From assembly GCA_949295125.1 (NCBI GenBank), contig CASFJV010000034.1:1-43043 (forward strand): DNA of 43,043 bases, in the 5' to 3' direction. The position numbers were made by a program, and so were the translations under genes. This document shows, in pieces, positions 35,814-43,043 of this stretch (position 1 is its first letter; each line of letters starts with the position of its first letter). This stretch comes from an uncultured Spirochaetales bacterium (lineage in GTDB: Bacteria; Spirochaetota; Spirochaetia; Sphaerochaetales; Sphaerochaetaceae). Under the pieces are notes generated by a model. The model made no database searches and was not told the DNA's origin. It saw nothing but the letters and a program-made list of their open reading frames with translations.

Positions 35814-37151
35814 TTAAAGATACAAGGCATCCTGTTTTTGACGGTTATACCCTTTTGCCACCACACGCAGATAATAAAGTAAAAGCATGAAAAGCCAAGC
35901 AGCCATCTCTGCATATGCAATAGTCATATTTCCAAAGAAAGGCTTCATGGCATAAGAAAGTGCGATACGCACAGCAAGGGAGAAAATGCCGGCAAAACTC
36001 GAGTAAACCACATCTCCAAGCCCTTCCACATACCCTCTGACAGCCATTGACAGTCCGAATACAAAATAAAAGAGCGCAATCCGCCTGAAAAAGCCATCTC
36101 CGATGCTGACAGCCTCATCGCCTGCGCCAAAGAGCCTTATAAGGCTTCCTCCTGTCGGAATCACGAGGGCAGTCAGGATAAATGAAACGGCAAGCATCAG
36201 CAACAGTCCTGAATGATAGACCTTTATTGCATGATTCCTGTCTTTCCTCCCTTCAGCCTGGGCCGTGAATGTAGAAATTGCAGATCCGAGGTTTATGATG
36301 GGAACCATTATGATCGTGTCTATCCTGTATGCTGTGGTGATTGCTGTCACTGTGGCAAGGCCGAAACTGTTCATGAATGACTGCAGTATAAGGCTCCCGG
36401 CTGCCGTTACTGAGCTCTGGATCATCGGGGGAAAGCCAAAGCGGCAGCCATCCCTTAATGCCATGCGGTCAAAAGCATGTGAATTCAGGCTGAAGCGAAG
36501 CTCACTGTGCTTTCTGACTGTATAGATTATGATGAAGAAAGTCATCGCAGCCTGGGAGATGACAGTTGCCCATGCTGCCCCGGCAATTCCAGTATTGAAA
36601 AAAGCAACGAATATGATATCCAGGACCACATTCAGAATTGATGAAATGAGGACTGCATAGAATGGGGCCCTGCTGTCCCCTATGCTCCTTAGAGAAGCAG
36701 AATAGGCATTATACACAGCAAGGAACGGAATTCCTATGAATATGATCCTCAGGTATCCGTTTGCCCCGTCAATTGCCTCCGGTGCAGTATCCATGAAGGA
36801 AAGGATGCCATGAGAAAGGGAAAAACCGAGAAAAGCAAGGAAGAGGAATACAGCACCAAGCAATAAGGAAAAAGTTGAGAGTATTGCCCTGACTTCCCCG
36901 GTATTCCCTTCTCCGTACCTTTTGGCAGAGATTATGGACAGCCCAAGCGTAAATCCGGTAATGACCGTGATGAACAGGTTGACCACACTTGTGGTGGATC
37001 CAACGGAGGCAAGCGCAACCTCCCCAACAAAGTTTCCTACAATGAATGCATCCGCCCATGCATACAGCTGCTGGAGAACAGCACTCAGGATAAGAGGAAT
37101 GGAAAAGCTTATAAGTGATCCGGTAATTGACTGTCTCTTAACGCACTGCAT
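35814..37151 (-). CDS. MATE-family efflux transporter
   Basis: Inner-membrane cation-coupled exporter of drugs or metabolites; 445 residues with twelve predicted helices in two related halves. Family signals are SIPLILSAVLQQLYAWADAF at the start, FVGEVALASVGSTTSV, RSIGDSRAPFYAVLISSILN and, in the second half, the QAEGRKDRNHAIKVYHSG loop. It matches the NorM/DinF-like branch common in anaerobes. The ATG at 37151 has only a weak ribosome site. It precedes the fusion reductase on the same strand with no terminator between them, so read-through is possible, but a functional link is not shown. Confidence 0.92.
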   Translation of the reverse strand: MQCVKRQSITGSLISFSIPLILSAVLQQLYAWADAFIVGNFVGEVALASVGSTTSVVNLFITVITGFTLGLSIISAKRYGEGNTGEVRAILSTFSLLLGAVFLFLAFLGFSLSHGILSFMDTAPEAIDGANGYLRIIFIGIPFLAVYNAYSASLRSIGDSRAPFYAVLISSILNVVLDIIFVAFFNTGIAGAAWATVISQAAMTFFIIIYTVRKHSELRFSLNSHAFDRMALRDGCRFGFPPMIQSSVTAAGSLILQSFMNSFGLATVTAITTAYRIDTIIMVPIINLGSAISTFTAQAEGRKDRNHAIKVYHSGLLLMLAVSFILTALVIPTGGSLIRLFGAGDEAVSIGDGFFRRIALFYFVFGLSMAVRGYVEGLGDVVYSSFAGIFSLAVRIALSYAMKPFFGNMTIAYAEMAAWLFMLLLYYLRVVAKGYNRQKQDALYL

Positions 37152-37181
37152 AGCTTAAGACTATCTCAGAAAGGAAGAAGT

Positions 37182-37328
37182 ATGGCAAGCTTCCCAATTA
37201 TGCCAGCAGAGCCATATTACCTGCGAGTTTCAGCTGGGACAGCATCCGCTCTATTGACTATGCTTATTCCATTTTATATATTTTTACTATCTTTATACCG
37301 CACAGAGATAAGTGCAAAAGGAATTTGA
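37182..37328 (+). CDS. Possible 48-residue small membrane protein
   Basis: An ATG with AAGGA six bases upstream opens a 48-codon frame: a polar start (MASFPIMPAEPYYLRV), one hydrophobic segment (ALLTMLIPFYIFLLSLY) and a short polar tail. It fills the first half of the 330-base gap between the MATE and CNNM genes. It resembles a single-pass small protein but has no recognised relatives; chance is a real alternative. Confidence 0.3.
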   Translation: MASFPIMPAEPYYLRVSAGTASALLTMLIPFYIFLLSLYRTEISAKGI

Positions 37329-37481
37329 TAGAAAGTGGACGAAGGCCCTGGCAGTAATGCCAAATTTGACATCAATGACGAGGACGTGCCGTATCATTTG
37401 TGCTACGTCCTGAATGAAAAGCTGCTCCTCTGACTTATTACTCTTTTTAAGTTTTCTAGATCAATCAGGAGGAGTAATAAA
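37329..37481 (+). promoter_or_regulatory. Leader of the CNNM gene with a ribosome-site hairpin
   Basis: TTATTACTC (37435-37443) and GAGTAATAA (37472-37480) are perfect 9-base complements. The second arm covers part of the AGGAGGAG ribosome site and the bases before the TTG start. An upstream TCCTC (37425-37429) could pair with the ribosome site instead. A 32-codon frame starting at GTG 37335 also exists but lacks a ribosome site. No other gene is seen here. Confidence 0.4.
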
Positions 37482-38855
37482 TTGGAAAGCGTAGTATCTA
37501 TACCTAGACAGATAGTCGTACAGGCAATATTAATCTTAATAAATGCATTCTTTGCGGCAGCGGAGATTGCAGTAGTATCTTTAAATCACAATAAACTGAA
37601 AAAACAGGTTGAGGACGGGGACAAGACTGCTAAGGTCCTGCTGAAAATGGTTGAGAACCCATCAAATTTCCTCTCTACAATCCAGATTGGAATAACCCTT
37701 GCAGGATTCCTTGGTTCAGCACTTGCAGCAGATACCCTTGCTGAGGAACTGACAAAAGTGTTCATTGCATGGGGAGCAACAATACCGTACAGCGTGCTCA
37801 ACACGATTTCAGTCTTTGTGATAACACTCATAATATCATTCTTCACGCTCATTTTCGGAGAACTCGTTCCAAAGCGCATAGCGCAGCAGAAATCTGAGCA
37901 GGTGGCACGTTTTGCCTGCAAGGTGCTCAATGTGATTGCAACCGTCATGCGCCCGATAATCTGGTTCCTGAGCTTCTGCACAAATCTTGTCCTCAAGATT
38001 TTCCGATTCAAGACAGAAGCGGAAGAGGATGCCGCAACAGAGGAAGATATAAGGATGATGGTCGATGCTGGAGGAGATTCCGGATCAATCGAGGAAGATG
38101 AGAGGGAATGGATACAGAACGTGTTCGAACTCAATGACACGCTGGTATCTGAAGTCATGACCCGCACCAGCGATATCTGGGCTGTGCAGGTGAACATGCA
38201 TAATGCTGAAGTCCTGAGCCTCATCAAGGAAAGCGGAAGGTCAAGGTTCCCTGTCTATGATGAGGATCTGAACGACATAATCGGCATACTCAATTCAAGG
38301 GATTTCCTTTTAAACCTCAATGAAGACAAGATGAAGAGCATCCGGGAACTGATGAGGACAGCCTATTTCGTTCCAGACACAATAAGGGCTGACAAGCTCT
38401 TTTCAGACATGCAGAAAAAGAAACAGCATATTGCAATCTGTGTCGATGAATATGGCCAGACAAGCGGCCTGATATCCCTGGAAGATCTCCTTGAGGAGAT
38501 TGTCGGAAACATCTATGACGAGTTTGATGAAGAGGAAGAGAAAGAGCTTATACAGCTCGGAGACAACCTCTGGAAAGTCTCGGGGACACTTCCTGTAGAG
38601 GACCTTGAGGAGGCAATCGGAATGGATCTTCCAAATGAAGAGCACGATTTCGATACGGTCGGCGGCATGGTATTCAGCACTCTCAACGAAATACCGGCAG
38701 ACGGAACAGAACTCGATGTCAGCGTATATGGACTGAAAGTGCATGTCACCAAGATCGAGGACAAGAGGATCGTGGAGTGCCTCATTAGCAAGGAAGAGAG
38801 TGAAGAGGCAGGCAAGGAATCAGAAGAAGAGAAGGAAAAAGAAGATAGCAGGTAG
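37482..38855 (+). CDS. CNNM/CorC-HlyC family membrane protein with CBS domains
   Basis: Membrane protein of a family linked to magnesium or cobalt efflux and historically called hemolysin-like; 457 residues. A DUF21/CNNM domain (about 1-190) has three to four helices and a conserved small-residue first helix (INAFFAAAEIAVVSLNHNKL). A CBS pair (about 210-330; ELNDTLVSEVMTRTSDI, SRFPVYDEDLNDIIGILNSRDFL, DEYGQTSGLISLEDLLEEIVG) binds ATP-Mg in relatives. A CorC/HlyC domain (about 350-430) precedes an acidic Glu-rich tail. The start is TTG, supported by AGGAGGAG about seven bases upstream. A hairpin can mask that site, so translation may be regulated. Confidence 0.93.
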   Translation: MESVVSIPRQIVVQAILILINAFFAAAEIAVVSLNHNKLKKQVEDGDKTAKVLLKMVENPSNFLSTIQIGITLAGFLGSALAADTLAEELTKVFIAWGATIPYSVLNTISVFVITLIISFFTLIFGELVPKRIAQQKSEQVARFACKVLNVIATVMRPIIWFLSFCTNLVLKIFRFKTEAEEDAATEEDIRMMVDAGGDSGSIEEDEREWIQNVFELNDTLVSEVMTRTSDIWAVQVNMHNAEVLSLIKESGRSRFPVYDEDLNDIIGILNSRDFLLNLNEDKMKSIRELMRTAYFVPDTIRADKLFSDMQKKKQHIAICVDEYGQTSGLISLEDLLEEIVGNIYDEFDEEEEKELIQLGDNLWKVSGTLPVEDLEEAIGMDLPNEEHDFDTVGGMVFSTLNEIPADGTELDVSVYGLKVHVTKIEDKRIVECLISKEESEEAGKESEEEKEKEDSR

Positions 38856-38857
38856 AG

Positions 38858-39442
38858 CTATTCAACCAGCTGCAGTACCAGCCCTCGGATAAGAGTCCTG
38901 AGGGCTTTTTCCATGTCATTTATCTCGCTGTCATGGAGCATAAGGTAAAATATGGAACTGAAAGCGGCAGAAAATGATGATATCTCCTCATCATCCTCGA
39001 TGGAGAAATAATAGAGGATCTTGTTTATATAGTCATATCTGGATTTCAGGATCCTCTCCTTCTCCTCACTCTCTAGGCCTCGCATCACCAGTGCCATCTG
39101 GTTATTATCCAGAAGCTGGTAAAGCCCGCTCCTGTAGAAAGAGAGTGCCATCTCGCAAAAGACCTTCGTCAGGCTTGTCACAATATGGTTCTCATCCAGG
39201 CTTTCAAGCATCTCAAGGTATTTCTCCTCTTCCCTCCTCGAAAAATCCTCAAGGGCATCCAGGAAAAGATGCTCCTTGTTCTCATAAAAAAGGTAGAAGG
39301 TCCCTTTTGGAATGTTCACCATCCTGACCAGTTCATCAACAGTGGTATGACGCACTCCGTACTTTCCCAGGCATACTGCAGAAGCTTTCCTAAGTTCTGC
39401 CCTGATGCTGTCCTTCTCTTCCTTTGTATATATTTTAGGCAT
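38858..39442 (-). CDS. TetR-family transcriptional regulator
   Basis: A 194-residue repressor-type protein. The N-terminal helix-turn-helix (about 10-58) reads AVCLGKYGVRHTTVDELVRM and IPKGTFYLFYENKEHLFLDA, close to the TetR consensus; the C-terminal helical ligand domain is not assignable to a subgroup. The ribosome site is AAGGA. It is divergent from the sugar ABC ATPase, separated by a palindrome, and convergent with the CNNM gene (2-base gap). The CNNM terminator lies inside its final codons. Confidence 0.92.
   Translation of the reverse strand: MPKIYTKEEKDSIRAELRKASAVCLGKYGVRHTTVDELVRMVNIPKGTFYLFYENKEHLFLDALEDFSRREEEKYLEMLESLDENHIVTSLTKVFCEMALSFYRSGLYQLLDNNQMALVMRGLESEEKERILKSRYDYINKILYYFSIEDDEEISSFSAAFSSIFYLMLHDSEINDMEKALRTLIRGLVLQLVE
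38880..38910 (+). terminator. Terminator of the CNNM gene, inside the tetR 3' coding end
   Basis: AGCCCTC (38880-38886) pairs with GAGGGCT (38900-38906), followed by TTTTT on the forward strand. The same bases encode the C-terminal end of the TetR protein on the other strand. Confidence 0.7.
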
Positions 39443-39456
39443 GTTTTCCTTCTTTT

Positions 39457-39480
39457 TGACTAATTTTGATTATATAGTCA
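39457..39480. promoter_or_regulatory. Palindrome upstream of tetR
   Basis: TGACTA-N12-TAGTCA, a 24-base inverted repeat 15 bases before the tetR ATG and about 125 bases before the divergent ATPase gene. It fits a TetR dimer site for autoregulation. Confidence 0.45.
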
Positions 39481-39604
39481 GCAAAAGCCTGTTTTCAATG
39501 ATTTTTTAATGAAAATTCCCATTTTTCACTTGAAAATTCATTTGACTGGGCACAAAAGCGGTCATAGACTAGTTTCCAGAGTTAAAAAAACTAAGGAGAA
39601 AAAG

Positions 39605-40699
39605 ATGAGTGCAGTTGTATTAAAAAATATCTGCAAGATCTATGATGGCGGTGTTAAGGCTGTAGACAACGTTAATATCGACATTGAAGATCAGGAATTC
39701 GTCGTTCTCGTAGGCCCATCAGGATGCGGTAAGTCAACAACTCTCAGAATGGTTGCTGGACTTGAGGATATCTCATCTGGTGAGCTCTACATCGATGGCA
39801 AGCTCATGAACGACGTTCCACCAAAAGATAGAGACATCGCAATGGTATTCCAGAACTATGCTCTTTATCCTCACATGACTGTTTATGATAACATGGCATT
39901 CGGACTCAAGATCAGGAAATTCCCTAAGGAAGAGATTGATCAGCGAGTTAAGGAAGCTGCAAAGATCCTCGACATCGAGATGCTTCTTGACAGAAAGCCA
40001 AAGGCTCTCTCTGGTGGACAGAGGCAGCGTGTTGCAGTAGGACGTGCAATCGTTCGCCAGCCAAAGGTATTCCTTTTCGACGAGCCGCTTTCAAACCTTG
40101 ATGCTAAGCTCCGTGTACAGATGAGAGCTGAGATCTCTGCCCTCCACCACAGGCTGAAGGCAACAATGATCTATGTTACACACGACCAGGTTGAAGCTCT
40201 TACAATGGCTGACAAGATCGTTGTTATGAAGCTTGGTGTCATCCAGCAGATTGGCGGACCACTTGAACTCTACAATGAGCCAGATAACAAGTTCGTTGCA
40301 GGATTCATCGGTTCACCTCCAATGAACTTCCTCAACATGACTGTCAAGAAGGAAGGCGATGGCACATACGTAGAGGAAGGAACATTCCGCCTCAAGGTAA
40401 CAGATGCACAGGCTAAATTCCTGGCACCATATGCAGGAAAAGAGGTCACATTCGGTATCAGGCCGGAAGATGTCGAGTTCTCACACACACCTGTTGACGG
40501 AAAGACAATTGACGGATCCGTAAACGTTGTAGAGCCACTTGGATCAGAGACTCAGGTCCATGTAGCAACAAGCAAGGCTAACGTTGTCGGAAAGATCGAT
40601 CCATCCGTAACACCAGTTGTCGGAGAGAAAGTATCTCTGGTTGTTGATATGGAGAAAGCAAGGTTCTTCGATGCTGAGACAGAGATGAGAATCCGCTAA
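39605..40699 (+). CDS. Sugar ABC importer ATPase, MsmX/UgpC/MalK type (orphan)
   Basis: Energises carbohydrate or glycerol-phosphate ABC importers. The 364 residues contain Walker A GPSGCGKS (37-44), MVFQNYALYPHMTVYDNMAF with the Q-loop, LSGGQRQRVAVGRAIVR, Walker B FLFDEPLSNLDAKLR, switch His in YVTHDQVEAL, and the C-terminal OB/TOBE domain with GIRPEDVEF. No permease or binding-protein gene is nearby. This matches the shared ATPases (MsmX/MsmK) that serve several sugar importers. The ATG at 39605 with AAGGAG is used; an upstream in-frame start at 39509 adds a non-family basic leader. Codon use differs from its neighbours (more GTT, GCT and CTC), suggesting high expression. It has its own terminator. 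Confidence 0.94.
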   Translation: MSAVVLKNICKIYDGGVKAVDNVNIDIEDQEFVVLVGPSGCGKSTTLRMVAGLEDISSGELYIDGKLMNDVPPKDRDIAMVFQNYALYPHMTVYDNMAFGLKIRKFPKEEIDQRVKEAAKILDIEMLLDRKPKALSGGQRQRVAVGRAIVRQPKVFLFDEPLSNLDAKLRVQMRAEISALHHRLKATMIYVTHDQVEALTMADKIVVMKLGVIQQIGGPLELYNEPDNKFVAGFIGSPPMNFLNMTVKKEGDGTYVEEGTFRLKVTDAQAKFLAPYAGKEVTFGIRPEDVEFSHTPVDGKTIDGSVNVVEPLGSETQVHVATSKANVVGKIDPSVTPVVGEKVSLVVDMEKARFFDAETEMRIR

Positions 40700-40723
40700 G
40701 CCTCGAATGATAATACATCCAGG

Positions 40724-40750
40724 ACGGATAGGGAAACCTATCCGTTTTTT
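40724..40750 (+). terminator. Terminator of the orphan sugar ABC ATPase
   Basis: ACGGATAGG and CCTATCCGT form a perfect 9-bp stem with GAAA loop, followed by six T. Confidence 0.92.
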
Positions 40751-40801
40751 ATTTGCTTTTTTGTTTTGCCCTATGAAATCCGAGGCTCTATAATTGAAGG
40801 T

Positions 40802-42853
40802 ATGGATAAGAAACTAGAACCTTTATTTACGCCGTGGCGTATCGGCTCCCTGGAAATTAAGAACAGGATCGTACTTACAAGTATGGGAGGAACGGATCTC
40901 CTTGGGTGGATGGAGAAAAACCATTTTGACAAGGATGGCGCAAAGTTCATTCTTGAGGTTGCAAAGAACAACGTTGGGCTTGTCATGCCTGGCTGCCAGC
41001 CGATTTATAACCCAATGTTCGGGCAGTGGCTCCAGAAGAACAGGAAAATGTATAGGGATCTTGCAGCATGGATGCCTGAACTCCATCAGACTGGAGCAAA
41101 GCTCTTTGTCCAGCTTACCGGCGGATTTGGAAGATCATTCACAATAAGCAGGATGATGGAGATGATGTATACGACACCGGTCGTGAGGACAATCAGCAAG
41201 CCATTCATGAATCTCGATAAAATCACAGCCTCCGCCTCCCCTTCTCCAAACAGGTGGTCTGATAAAGTCCCTTCGAGGGAGATGACAAAAAAAGAGATAA
41301 GGGACATGGTCACTGGTTTTGCAGAAAGCTCTGCACTGCTGCAGCAGGCCGGAGTTGACGGCGTTGAAGTGCATGCTGTGCATGAAGGATACCTTCTGGA
41401 CCAGTTCACACTGAAATATGTGAATAAAAGGACTGATGAGTATGGTGGATCCCTGGAAAACAGGTACCGCTTTGCCATAGAGATCGTGGATGCCATCAAG
41501 AGGAAATGCGGAAAGGATTTCCCTGTTTCTCTCAGATACAGCGTAATATCCAAGACAAAAGGATTCAGGCAGGGCGCACTTCCTGGCGAGGAATACATCG
41601 AGGCCGGAAGGGATATGGAAGAATCAGAAAAGGCAGTCAGGCTCCTGGAAGAGGCAGGATATGACATGCTTAACTGTGACAACGGCACATATGATGCCTG
41701 GTACTGGGCACATCCGCCAATCTATATGCCTGAAAACTGCAATCTGGAAGATGTGGAGCATATCAGGAAATTCGTCAGTATCCCGGTTGTGGCCGCAGGA
41801 CGGCTTGACCCGGAGGTGGCTGCAGAGGCAATAAGGGAAGGAAAGCTTGACGGTGCTGGATTTGCCCGCCAGTTCCTGGCAGACCAGCAATGGGTCACAA
41901 AGCTGATAAATGGAAAAAAAGAAGACATAAGGCCATGCATACTCTGCCATAACGGATGCTTCAACATGTGCCACTATAAGGGAGTTCCTAATGACCAGGA
42001 CCTCTCAGACAGCCTGCACCTGGCGCGATGTGCCGTCAATGCAGAGACAATGCAGTGGAACAGGCACTATATCAAGAAGACTGAAAAAGCCAAGGCAGTT
42101 GCTATTGTCGGTGGCGGAATAGGAGGAATGGAAGCAGCCAGGGTTCTCAAGCTCAGGGGCCACAATCCTGTAATCTATGAAAAGGCCGGCGTTCTTGGAG
42201 GGACATTCATTCCTGCAAGTTCAGAAAGCTACAAAGGGAAGCTGCGTGAGCTGCTTGCCTGGTACAGGCATGAGATGGAAAAACTCCAGATTCCAATCAG
42301 GTACAATACAGAAGTGAAAGATATCTCCTCCCTGGATGCAGATGCCGTAATAATTGCTACAGGAGCCAAAGCCAGAAAGCTCCCTGTCTCAGGCTTTGAC
42401 AAGGCCATAGAAGCATGCGATTTCCTGAACGGGAAAGCTGTCGGAGAGAGTGTGGCGGTCATAGGAGGCGGCCTGACTGGATGCGAAATTGCATATGAGC
42501 TTGCCCTTCAGGGAAGGAAAGTCAGCATCATAGAGATGAAAGATGACCTGATTGCCCAGAAAGGGGTATGCCTTGCAAACTCCTCATACCTGCGCGAATG
42601 GTTTGCCCTTCATAAGGTGCCTGTATACCTGAATGCGAAAGTGAAGGAGATAAAAGATGGTTCAGTCATTGTGGCAGGATCTGATGGAAAAGAGGAGGAG
42701 ATCAGGGCAGAGAGCGTAATATCAAGTGTAGGCTACACCCCTGCTCCACTCAATGCAAATGGCAGGAAGGCATATCTTGTCGGTGACTGCCTTGAGGTTG
42801 GCAACCTCAGAAGCGTCATCTGGAGAGCATACGAAGTTGCAATGAAAATATGA
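40802..42853 (+). CDS. 2-enoate/2,4-dienoyl reductase-like flavoenzyme (FMN, [4Fe-4S], FAD)
   Basis: Reduces an alpha,beta-unsaturated carboxylate or related enone with NAD(P)H electrons passed through FAD, [4Fe-4S] and FMN. The 683 residues start with an old-yellow-enzyme barrel (about 5-360; LFTPWRIGSLEIKNRIV, VHAVHEGYLLDQF, NKRTDEYGGSLENRYRF). The cluster motif C-X2-C-X3-C (CILCHNGCFNMC) plus a later Cys in ARCAVN follows. Two nucleotide folds come next (VAIVGGGIGGMEAARVL and VAVIGGGLTGCEIAYEL). The HEGYLL motif resembles clostridial enoate reductases such as FldZ, as I recall them. The substrate is unknown; trimethylamine dehydrogenase- and bile-acid-type relatives share the layout. The ATG at 40802 fits the family start, although its GAAGG ribosome site is very close. 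An in-frame TTG at 40766 is the alternative. Confidence 0.92.
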   Translation: MDKKLEPLFTPWRIGSLEIKNRIVLTSMGGTDLLGWMEKNHFDKDGAKFILEVAKNNVGLVMPGCQPIYNPMFGQWLQKNRKMYRDLAAWMPELHQTGAKLFVQLTGGFGRSFTISRMMEMMYTTPVVRTISKPFMNLDKITASASPSPNRWSDKVPSREMTKKEIRDMVTGFAESSALLQQAGVDGVEVHAVHEGYLLDQFTLKYVNKRTDEYGGSLENRYRFAIEIVDAIKRKCGKDFPVSLRYSVISKTKGFRQGALPGEEYIEAGRDMEESEKAVRLLEEAGYDMLNCDNGTYDAWYWAHPPIYMPENCNLEDVEHIRKFVSIPVVAAGRLDPEVAAEAIREGKLDGAGFARQFLADQQWVTKLINGKKEDIRPCILCHNGCFNMCHYKGVPNDQDLSDSLHLARCAVNAETMQWNRHYIKKTEKAKAVAIVGGGIGGMEAARVLKLRGHNPVIYEKAGVLGGTFIPASSESYKGKLRELLAWYRHEMEKLQIPIRYNTEVKDISSLDADAVIIATGAKARKLPVSGFDKAIEACDFLNGKAVGESVAVIGGGLTGCEIAYELALQGRKVSIIEMKDDLIAQKGVCLANSSYLREWFALHKVPVYLNAKVKEIKDGSVIVAGSDGKEEEIRAESVISSVGYTPAPLNANGRKAYLVGDCLEVGNLRSVIWRAYEVAMKI

Positions 42854-42863
42854 TGATTATGGG

Positions 42864-42893
42864 GACCGTCGCAAAAAAGCGACGGTCTTCTGC
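42864..42893 (+). terminator. Terminator of the enoate-reductase-like gene
   Basis: GACCGTCGC and GCGACGGTC form a perfect 9-bp stem around six A, with a weak T tract (TTCTGCT). Confidence 0.65.
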
Positions 42894-42910
42894 TGTCTAG
42901 GCAAAAGCTG

Positions 42911-42991
42911 TATAATTTCTTTCAATAAAACGAATTAATTCAGGAATTGATGCATTCCAGCATAGAAAAAGCAAGCCTTTTCTGTTATAAT
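42911..42991 (+). promoter_or_regulatory. Two -10 boxes upstream of the right-edge gene
   Basis: TATAAT occurs at 42911-42916 (in CTGTATAATTTC) and at 42986-42991 (in CTGTTATAATTTC), so the two contexts are near-repeats. The second is about 40 bases from the next ATG. Neither has a convincing -35 box. Confidence 0.4.
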
Positions 42992-43029
42992 TTCAGATAC
43001 CAAAAAGAAATAAACAGGAGGACTTGCTT

Positions 43030-43043
43030 ATGAATGATAATAT
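43030..43043 (+). CDS. Start of a gene cut by the right edge
   Basis: An ATG at 43030 is preceded by AGGAGG about nine bases upstream and by a TATAAT box. Only the codons for Met-Asn-Asp-Asn are inside the window, so the product is unknown. Confidence 0.6.

Noticed and set aside
37335..37433. 32-codon GTG-start frame before the CNNM gene
   Set aside because: No ribosome site and no recognisable product; could be a remnant but is not supportable.

Overview
Organism. The window reads as a bacterial chromosome segment, most probably from a host-associated anaerobic spirochaete, perhaps near Sphaerochaeta. The evidence is an archaeal/eukaryotic-type phenylalanyl-tRNA synthetase pair (known from spirochaetes), an elongation factor G of the mitochondrial EFG1-like type that spirochaetes use, fermentative genes (L-tartrate/fumarate dehydratase, enoate reductase) and a gut-type beta-glucuronidase. 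The genus is inference. Most genes share one codon style (frequent AGG, CTC and ATC codons). The exception is the left edge, which is visibly AT-richer.

Layout. 1-1960: one long unrecognised reverse-strand gene running off the left edge, next to the 3' end of guaA, a known integration site for genomic islands. 1962-3512: guaA, whose glutaminase nucleophile Cys reads as Tyr. 3602-8034: a Fbp/Afu-type ABC importer (binding protein, fused double permease, ATPase). 8144-8454: initiator tRNA and tRNA-Gly(CCC), facing each other with back-to-back terminators. 8472-10622: UPF0237-UPF0210-acetyltransferase operon. 10680-15237: GT8 glycosyltransferase, EF-G, HIT protein and a lipoprotein. 15245-21903: an organic-acid module made of tartrate dehydratase ttdAB, an SLC13/DASS transporter, a LysR regulator, a frameshifted aldo/keto reductase, two GntR regulators and a DUF1847 protein. 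21951-25186: pheT and pheS. 25303-27920: amino-acid ABC importer with unusual architecture in both subunits. 28140-29960: beta-glucuronidase. 30018-37151: CbiK-like chelatase, FecBCD-type metal/tetrapyrrole importer, an 854-residue flavoprotein-rhodanese-sirohaem reductase fusion, and a MATE exporter. 37482-43043: CNNM/CorC membrane protein, TetR regulator, orphan sugar-ABC ATPase, enoate-reductase-like flavoenzyme and the first codons of another gene.

How the genes work together. Two circuits stand out. First, a 12-base box (ATAATGTATCCA) lies at the promoter of the transporter-ttdAB operon and again at the promoter of the DUF1847-GntR-GntR operon. This suggests that the GntR proteins regulate both themselves and organic-acid uptake. 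Second, the triple-domain reductase is followed on the same strand by a FecBCD-type importer and faces a CbiK-like chelatase. This fits a sulfur-reduction module that makes or acquires its own sirohaem or cobalt/iron cofactor. That module and the guaA-linked foreign gene are the best candidates for undescribed biology here. All assignments were made by reading the sequence, with no database search.
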